Made by a program: the position numbers and the translations under genes. The notes under the pieces are model-generated. The model worked only from the letters and a program-made list of their open reading frames with translations. It was not told the origin of the DNA and searched no databases. A stretch of DNA of 64,000 nt from Oreocharis arfaki (lineage: Eukaryota > Chordata > Aves > Passeriformes > Paramythiidae): positions 1,380,210 to 1,444,209 of the forward strand of contig VZRR01004497.1 of NCBI GenBank assembly GCA_013398015.1, written 5' to 3'. Shown here piece by piece: positions 60,087-64,000 of this stretch (the stretch's first letter is position 1; the number at the start of each line of letters is the position of its first letter).

Positions 60087-63000
60087 CCCTTAAAATCACT
60101 TAAGCATCTTTTCAAGGGAAGGTCACATTCTGGAAGAGAAAAGTGAACAATGGTTAGGAATCAAGCAACCATTTTATTATACTGCTAGAATTTTTTTTTT
60201 TAAATTTTGAGTACCAGAAAAGAAGTGCCTAGAAAATAAATGGGGTTTATTTCCATCTTCAGATAAAAAAAGGCAATCATATGATATTATTGTTGTATTA
60301 TAACCTATTTTAATAATATGAACATAATCCTCTGATCAGGGTGGTTATTATTGCCTTCAGTCTAAAGAGAAAGTGGGAAAATTTTCACAGACCTAGTACA
60401 AATGTCAGGTGTGAAAGAAATCAAAGTCTCATCCTCTAAGTATACCAAAATATTAGAGTCTGTATTGTTTGGAAATGGTGTTAAGAAATTGTGGTTTAGT
60501 TTCATGCAACTGAAATCATACAAAACCAGATGAGATGAAAAGAGCTAGGGATGAATCACTTTTGAGAGTCTTTCTCTCTTCAAGACAGCTTGTTTTTCGT
60601 GTAAGGATGTACCTAGATAATAACATCAAATTATTTCTACAGGTTTTTAATCAGTTTGCTTTATATGGAATGGAAGAGGAAAAAGTGTTCATTTGCATCT
60701 ATTTTTGTATCCATGAACTATGTAAATAATACATCCAGAACATCTAGATCTCAAAGATGTATTGTGTCCTTTCTCTTAAGTAGACTACGGATGTCTGAGA
60801 AATCAAAATATTTGCCATATTGCACCAGTGAAACAAGACCTATCTAACAGCTAAAGTCCAAGAGCTTCAGCCTCCAAGTAATCTCTTTATCATACCACTT
60901 CTTTCTCCTTCCTTCCAGCAAAAGCAGCTTATGCTGTCACGTTATTCGGCTCCACTGATTGGTTCTCCTTGGAGCAGGATATGACGATTATTCAGGTGCA
61001 GAAGCAGGGGAATTTTCCGCAGTGCACAATCCATATGCCAAAACTGTTGTTTCAGCCAAGCTGGATTTGGCAAAGTTCACAAAATTATTTCGGTTAGGGG
61101 ACAAATTTGAGGAACAGAGAAATTCCAGGAAGAGATTTGCAAGAGTAATGATCTCCTTCTAATTCTGGTAACAATTCCAGTGGTACAGGCACCTCATTGA
61201 GAAATAGGAAACTCTTATACACACTTTCCTCTCCTACCTACCAGCACAGTGGCCTCACCATGATCCTACCAAAATTTGGCAAGGAGTCAGAGAAAAGCCT
61301 ATTTCTTGGTGATGTTTTTCAGCTTAGCATAAACAGCTAAACGTTCTGTGTGACAGAGGCTCCCTTCTGAGCTGACCATCCTCAACTCCAGACTAGTCCT
61401 ATCCTCACTGGCTAGTCACAAATACGCAACTAGGATTTCAGTATTTAATGCAAAAAAAAAGGCAAGCCCAAACCTTTGGCTCAAAGCTCTGCCCCAGCTC
61501 ACTAGAAACAGGATCTCATCCTATTACTTGTGTTCTCAGAAATTGCTGAGGCTGGGCCCAAATTTTGCATGCTGTTCCCTGAATTCACTGCACTTACTGG
61601 AAGCTCTGCAATATCTTTGAATGAATAAACACATGGAGAACTTTTGCACTCAGAAAGTCGTGGACTTTCAAGAGCAGTGGATAAGAGTCTAAGATAAGTG
61701 CAATAGCTGGATAACAGCTTAAAAATTAAAAAGAAATTAAAAAATAGAAAAACTACATTGAAAGCTGAATTCTCATCTTTAGGACTATGTTAAGTCCCAT
61801 TTAAAAGGGGAAAAATTGTATCTCTCAGAACTATAGCTTTAGAGGATCCCTAGAAAAGGCAAAAATGATGCACCACTTACTTTCATGCCATACGTTAAAA
61901 ATCTCCCAACAGCCAAGCCCTGGTGCAGCTCAATTTGAGCTCTCTGTGTGACACCATGGCTTAAAGGATCCCTGGGTCTATAAAGACGGGTTACAGCAGT
62001 ACAAGTAGATAGAACATGAGGCTTCTGGTGCCCACTGTTAACAAAATCATTGCTGGAACCCATCTCGGGCTGTGGTACCCAGGTTTGAACGAGAGCATCC
62101 TCCAGAGCAGGGCGCTGCACTGAGGGAGGCTCACTCTGCTCAGGTTATCTAGTGATATGACAGAGATAATTTAATCTACTGAGTTCCTGTGTGGATTTAT
62201 ACAGCTGAGAAACTCCATGTATATCCACTCAGCTTCTTCTGAGGCTCTCACTGTCTGAGACATGGGTTCCATCCTGTAAGATGGATACAGGCATTTAGGG
62301 TGAGATTCTGCACTGTCTCCTGTGAGGTTCCAACACAAAGTCATACTAACCTCCCTTATATGAAGGAGTACCGTTTTTAATTCAAGTTGACACCGTGAAG
62401 CACCCAAGCACAAATTCAGGAATATTGGTGGCTCTCATGCTGTTTTAACCTGTACAGCAGAGGGACCTGCAGTGAATGTTGCTTGATCCCTGGTGCCTTA
62501 TCTCCTGTAGCTCTTTGCAGGCATGATGAACTCAGTTTACCTCATCTGGCCTTGATGAGGAGAAGCAGGGGATGCTGCTTCCTAAGAGATTTTGATTCCT
62601 ACATTTCTTGTTAGATTTTAGGCTACTACAACTGCTCTGGGCCTGCGTTTAAAACCTGTATTCTCATATTGTAGCTATTTCCACAAATGATCTTTGTTCA
62701 GGATCTCATTTCTCTCCACCTTCGAGCACGGCTCACCTCACATTGTATTTCTCAGAGAGAAGAGGGCAAATTCCTTTATTCAAACTTAGACACTCCTTTT
62801 GGCCATCCCTAGAAAACCCACATCTTCCAACCACCACCATTTCCTTAGTCACTAATAACCTCATACAGCAACACCCAGCTAGATGACAGGTGATTACAAC
62901 AACCATCCATCTGGCACTGCTGTCCTACACATGCTGCTTACTGGGGATGTATAAGCTGACCACAACAAATACAGTCCTGTTACTCAGAACCTGAGATTAA

Positions 63001-63949
63001 TCTCAATTAATCAACAGCACTTCATTTATCAATTCAGTGTGTGTCACTTGAAACCTCAACTTTTGCCCACAGCTAACATCAGGCAGTCCTTTAGCTGTGA
63101 GAGTTGTCCCTGCTTGGTTTCATTTTGCCACCTACCACTGGACATGATGGAGCCTTGATCCTTTTGACATTGTCATATTAATCATCTTCAGTCATACCAA
63201 GATGCCATAGCTGGGTTATCAATGTCCTCTTTATGATTTAGTATGACCACGATGAAATTAAAAATATTATTACTGCAGAATGCAGCAATTAGCAGTCACC
63301 TGGATCATGCAAAAAAATACTGCTTCCGATATAGATCCTTATATTGTAATATAATTTTAAAATAAAGCTTTTCTTAAAATAGGCTAGGTGTTTAAAACAT
63401 TATAGGGACTATTCACACTATTACCTGCCGTTTGAAGTCAGTATGATTTCTTGTTCAAAATAAAGTAAACACATTTACTGAAGGTGTCATATGGGGATAC
63501 ACAGCTGCAGGACATTCAAAAATCAGTCTTGTTGGTATCGAGGTGGAACCTTCATTTCCTCTTCTGATTCTGTCTCTTTCACTTTCCCCTTTGAGAAACC
63601 ATTTCCCATTTAAATGGATAAATTTATTAATACAATTTATGTTACAACGGAGTGTAGTTGGGATAGGTACCTCAGGGAAAACAGAAAAAGTTTGTGCTCT
63701 GCAGTGGTTTCCTCTCATAAAAAAATTAACATCTTGCACACATTCACACTGCTTTGGAGACGTGCTGGATTGGTTTGTCAATGCAATAGCAAGGAGGTTT
63801 TATTAAGGCAGAATCACACCTAGAAATCTCCCACCATAGGTAGGCCAAATCTATCCCTTTGACTAATATGGTCATGTTTAGGAAGGATGAAGTTTTCGCA
63901 AGTGAAAAGTATTGCTTTTTGTTTCTCCATATTTGAACAACTATCTATA
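60087..63949. other. Non-coding DNA, nothing recognised
   Basis: Open frames on both strands are short. The 67-codon frame at 60959-61162 has mixed composition (GYDDYSG, AKLDLAKFTKLF) but no known family. The opposed frames at 63455-63823 overlap each other and are not credible as genes. Confidence 0.55.
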
Positions 63950-64000
63950 TCACAGAATCATGGAATGACCTGGATTGGAAGAGACCTTATAGATCATCTA
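63950..64000 (-). mobile_element. CR1 3' terminus, cut by the window edge
   Basis: 'tcacagaatcatggaatgac' then 'ctggattggaagagacct' and 'tatagatcatcta' are the antisense CR1 3' end. The element continues beyond 64000. Good match to consensus suggests a relatively young copy. Confidence 0.9.

Noticed and set aside
60959..61162. 67-codon frame with a protein-like look
   Set aside because: The annotated start is not a clear ATG, no splice acceptor of quality sits at its edge and no family is recognisable; left as chance.
1..64000. CRISPR arrays, tRNA or rRNA genes, bacterial operons
   Set aside because: No spaced direct repeats of CRISPR form, no cloverleaf or rRNA core sequence was noticed, and all recognised elements are from a bird nuclear genome.

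Overview
The window reads as bird nuclear DNA from an AT-rich, gene-poor stretch, either intergenic or a large intron. The bird call rests on repeats I recognise: several 5'-truncated CR1 LINE tails with the typical 3' end (read in antisense, 'cacagaatca...ggttggaag...gatcat'), and an ERVL-type LTR whose body and 3' end match a family I know from many neoavian genomes. A neoavian bird is therefore more likely than a galliform. No bacterial, organellar or plasmid signature was seen. Nearly all open frames are short and chance-like.

Layout. 1-5.4 kb: unremarkable AT-rich DNA with a CAA repeat and a 39-bp tandem duplication. 5.4-6.84 kb: an old CR1 copy on the minus strand, decayed across its reverse-transcriptase region and split by a younger CR1 tail. 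7.73-8.30 kb: a CpG-rich 571-bp solo LTR with a perfect 6-bp target-site duplication. 9.2-9.44 kb: an unexplained CpG cluster. 9.4-18.6 kb: plain non-coding DNA. 18.64-19.55 kb: a 906-bp ERVL-like solo LTR. 20-34 kb: simple repeats, an old CR1-like scrap, a possible hAT transposase scrap, a possible RFX motif at 29.35 kb and candidate conserved non-coding sequence. 34.2-39.1 kb: two more minus-strand CR1 tails, a 63-bp tandem duplication and a 38-N assembly gap. 40.6-41.35 kb: a CpG-enriched, promoter-like segment with two palindromic RFX X-box motifs 20 bp apart. 44.99-45.16 kb: the best candidate coding exon, 56 codons plus stop directly behind a strong splice acceptor. 46.67-48.55 kb: a 0.94-kb block present twice, about 99% identical and joined at a single N, probably two haplotypes placed in tandem by the assembler. 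48.6-64 kb: microsatellites, including TTTGG x14, a plus-strand CR1 tail at 59.6-60.1 kb, and the start of another CR1 cut by the window edge.

How the parts work together. There is no operon or multi-gene system. The one functional hypothesis worth testing is a small gene on the plus strand between the X-box segment at 41.2 kb and the candidate terminal exon at 45.0 kb. X-boxes usually mark RFX-controlled, often ciliary, genes. The link is inference only. Everything else is explained as transposon relics, simple repeats, assembly artefacts and unannotated non-coding DNA. No alignment or database search could be run, so family names rest on recalled consensus sequences.
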